A DNA stretch of 64,000 bases, from assembly GCF_032854445.1 (NCBI RefSeq), contig NW_027017967.1, forward strand, positions 219,153-283,152. Direction: 5' to 3'. Positions 62,046 through 64,000 of this stretch are shown here, piece by piece (positions within the stretch are counted from its first letter, which is position 1; every line of letters begins with the position of its first letter). The notes under the pieces are model-generated. The model was not told where the DNA came from, made no database searches, and saw nothing but the letters and a program-made list of their open reading frames with translations. The DNA comes from Liolophura sinensis. Taxonomy: Eukaryota; Mollusca; Polyplacophora; Chitonida; Chitonidae. The translations under genes and the position numbers were made by a program.

Positions 62046-62811
62046 TGTAAATAACTCCCTTGACACTTGGCATGGAGAATCAGCAATGCATTTAGTTTAT
62101 TCACAAATAATCAGAAGTCGGATGATTTTGGGTGGGGGGGGGGGGGGGGTATCTTTAAATCCTTGGTTTCTGTGACCAATGCCTAAGATCGCCATTTTGA
62201 AGGTCGAGATCAATGTCATATCTGACTCGGATTCGTAATCTACGACCTCGATTACGCCTGCTAGTAAACTTTGAGGTCAATCGGAGACAAAAAATTTTCC
62301 CGCCATTTTTCACCCATAAGGTTAACATGGGATTTAAAAATGGGTTGAATCCTTTTTTTTTCCTGATTTACCTGAAAATTTATTACAGGGGTAATCGAAG
62401 TCGCAAATTACGAATATGAGGTCAGTTTTGACCCCAACTTCCATCTTAATCTCAAAAATGGCGGCCCTAATAAATACATCGCCCTTTTGAGATCAAGATC
62501 AATGTCAAATCTGTGTGACCTCGAATTCGTGATCTACGACCTCCATAACCCTGGTATTAAAGTTTCAGGTCAATCGGAGACCAAAAAATTTTTCCGCATT
62601 TTTTGACGGAGCCAAGAAATGGGTGGACCACTTTTTTTTCTCCGATTTACCTGAAAATTTAATACAGGGGGTAATCGAGGTAGTAAATTACGAATATAAG
62701 GTCAGGTTTGACCTCCACCTCCATCTTGACCTCCAAAATGGCGGTCGAAATTTGACTTCGATTTTGAAAATTTTTTTAAAAAACTCTACCTGACCTGTGA
62801 TATTAATTTTT
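62046..62811. repeat. Satellite remnant and GACC-rich repeat
   Basis: 62,046-62,125 is a piece of plus-strand satellite (GAATCAGCAATGCATTTAG). A G-run follows at 62,134. 62,160-62,811 is GACC repeat. Confidence 0.7.
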
Positions 62812-64000
62812 AAAACACGCAGCCTTGAAATTTGCCTCGCAGATTCAGGAAGGCCTGTGCAATATACGGTAAGAAATCACGCAAGGACATTTATGGAAAT
62901 TGTTTCCCAAAAGAAGAAACCAAGAGTCAGCAGCATTAGCCAGATGATACATCTGTTTCCCACTAACACCACGAGGAGGTTCTGCTGAATGGTTAGTGAA
63001 AGGGGCCAATTACTGTGCCCGGGGCCAATTACCGTGCCCACGGACAAGGACAAACAGATACAAACATGGAAGACGGCCAATTACTCTGCCGCTGGGCCAA
63101 TTACTCTGCCCAAAAAACACAAAAAAACAGGACACAAAAGCATTGTGTTTGAACGCAGGACAGGGGCCAATTACTGTGCCCATACACAAGGACAAACAAA
63201 AACACACCACACAAAAACATACTGACGATCACCGTGGCAGGAAGAAATTCACAGCGCCAGGGAGCCTGACGACGTCAAACGCAAGGCGTCGAGGAAGTGG
63301 CGGCGTCCAACGAAGTAACAGCTGCACGGCATGTTAAGTGTCCTCAAGACGCGGATGGCCTGTTCGAACTTGAGGTGGACCTGGCATGAGAGCTGTCCTG
63401 CGACAGGGTAACAGCTGACCACGCTGGGCAATTCTCTGAGGTGCAGCTGGCGTATCGCCAAACCGCCAGGTTTGTGAAGAGCACGATCAACGTGCGCCCC
63501 GGCAGCTGCCGCCTTCCTATCATGGGCGGCGGTGGCGCGACGTACTGGCGCCACCTGGAGTCGGCGCTGCAGTGGGGACAAAGGTTCCCGCTGCCAAAGG
63601 TTATTGGGCTCCAGTCTCTAGTCATAGTGTATGCTGCCATCATCGTGTGGCGTAGGCATCTGATGCAAAGGACACAGCCACACCTCATTCTCACGGGCAG
63701 GTTCCTCCGGCCCGTCGGGCTTTCGCACAGACGGCAAGACATGGTTGTCTGGTGTTCTGGAATTTAAGAGACGAAATACTGTTATTCTTGAGCTCAGCAC
63801 GACCTATTACCTGGGGAGTATGTCGTGAAGTCCGAAAGTGTCTTAGCTAGCAGAAAGTCGTATCACTTGGGACGTGTGCCTTTTGTAAGGATAAAGTTAG
63901 CCATATACATCTTCAGCTGTAGACAAGATGGTTTATCTCACGACACTGGATTACACTACTACATTCGACGAATTTAGCATGGGCAGTATAAGTTACCGCC
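62812..64000 (-). repeat. Right terminal inverted repeat (continues beyond window)
   Basis: Inverse of 56,801-58,005, with differences of up to tens of bases. It lacks the long G-run. The window ends inside the last phrase, GTTACCGCC, which corresponds to the start of the left repeat. Confidence 0.8.
63270..63742 (-). pseudogene. RING-finger protein, right copy, frameshifted
   Basis: The ATG at 63,740-63,742 opens a frame with the same zinc pattern as the left copy (CRLC, CGCVLCIRC, LCPHC). A frameshift near 63,445 diverts it to a stop at 63,344; the matching C-terminus (LRELPSVVSCYPVAGQL) is in another frame down to about 63,270. The RING itself is intact, the tail is not. Confidence 0.65.

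Larger units (their letters stand above)
56801..64000. mobile_element. Large inverted-repeat element carrying two RING genes (right end beyond window)
   Basis: 56,801-58,005 and 62,812-64,000 are inverted copies of each other. Each copy holds a leader, a RING gene and an AATTGGCC minisatellite. The interior (58.0-62.8 kb) consists of GACC repeat and satellite. The outer boundary on the right lies outside the window. No transposase is inside, so it is either non-autonomous or a palindromic rearrangement. Confidence 0.65.

Overview
This is repeat-dense animal DNA, most likely from a mollusc or another lophotrochozoan. The evidence is two tRNA-derived SINE families whose tails match the pattern I know from bivalve and gastropod SINEs (one ends ...GTTAAACCCCAAGCACTCACTC, the other ...GTAAAACACCAATCAAA), a vertebrate/lophotrochozoan-type TTAGGG repeat, Tc1 transposons and spliceosomal introns. 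I see no tRNA, rRNA, CRISPR or prokaryotic gene. Nearly every coding region belongs to a mobile element, and most are broken.

Layout. 0-7.5 kb is a satellite of about 186 bp with SINE insertions, a block of GACC-rich dispersed repeat and a tetranucleotide microsatellite. 8.3-10.65 kb holds an interstitial telomere tract and a few compact, TATA-driven small genes. 10,659-23,104 is a 12.4 kb Polinton/Maverick-like endogenous virus. It has ~140 bp terminal inverted repeats (AG...CT) and a 5 bp target duplication (AACAT). Its genes are a protein-primed DNA polymerase B, a DDE integrase, a packaging ATPase, a small major-capsid-like protein and about nine further short, coiled-coil or membrane proteins. 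It lies inside a C3HC4 RING-finger reading frame, whose two halves now sit at 23.1 kb and 10.5 kb.

23.4-30.5 kb is a module with an ACAACATGG-type minisatellite, a dihydrofolate reductase (DHFR) gene and, across a ~150 bp divergent promoter, a zinc-finger tyrosine recombinase (YR lineage B). The same module recurs inverted at 39.5-46.0 kb. Each arm carries its own Tc1 insertion, and one Tc1 holds a SINE inside a SINE. A second, multi-exon YR (lineage A) with N-terminal zinc fingers and modular acidic exons occurs twice in direct orientation on the minus strand (35.6-39.5 and 46.0-48.4 kb).

48.7-56 kb alternates satellite, GACC repeats and a nearly intact DUF7869-like transposase gene (51.96-54.6 kb). 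56.8-64.0 kb is an element with terminal inverted repeats of at least 1.2 kb. Each repeat carries a RING-finger gene, and the interior is satellite. Its terminal leader is shared with the 5' end of YR lineage A.

How the parts fit together (inference): two related groups of elements, each pairing a zinc-finger tyrosine recombinase with RING-finger genes and one also carrying DHFR, appear to have spread here with their own repeat arrays. A Polinton later landed in one of the RING genes. The virus-like genes are described as found, with their breaks; no intact copy is reconstructed.
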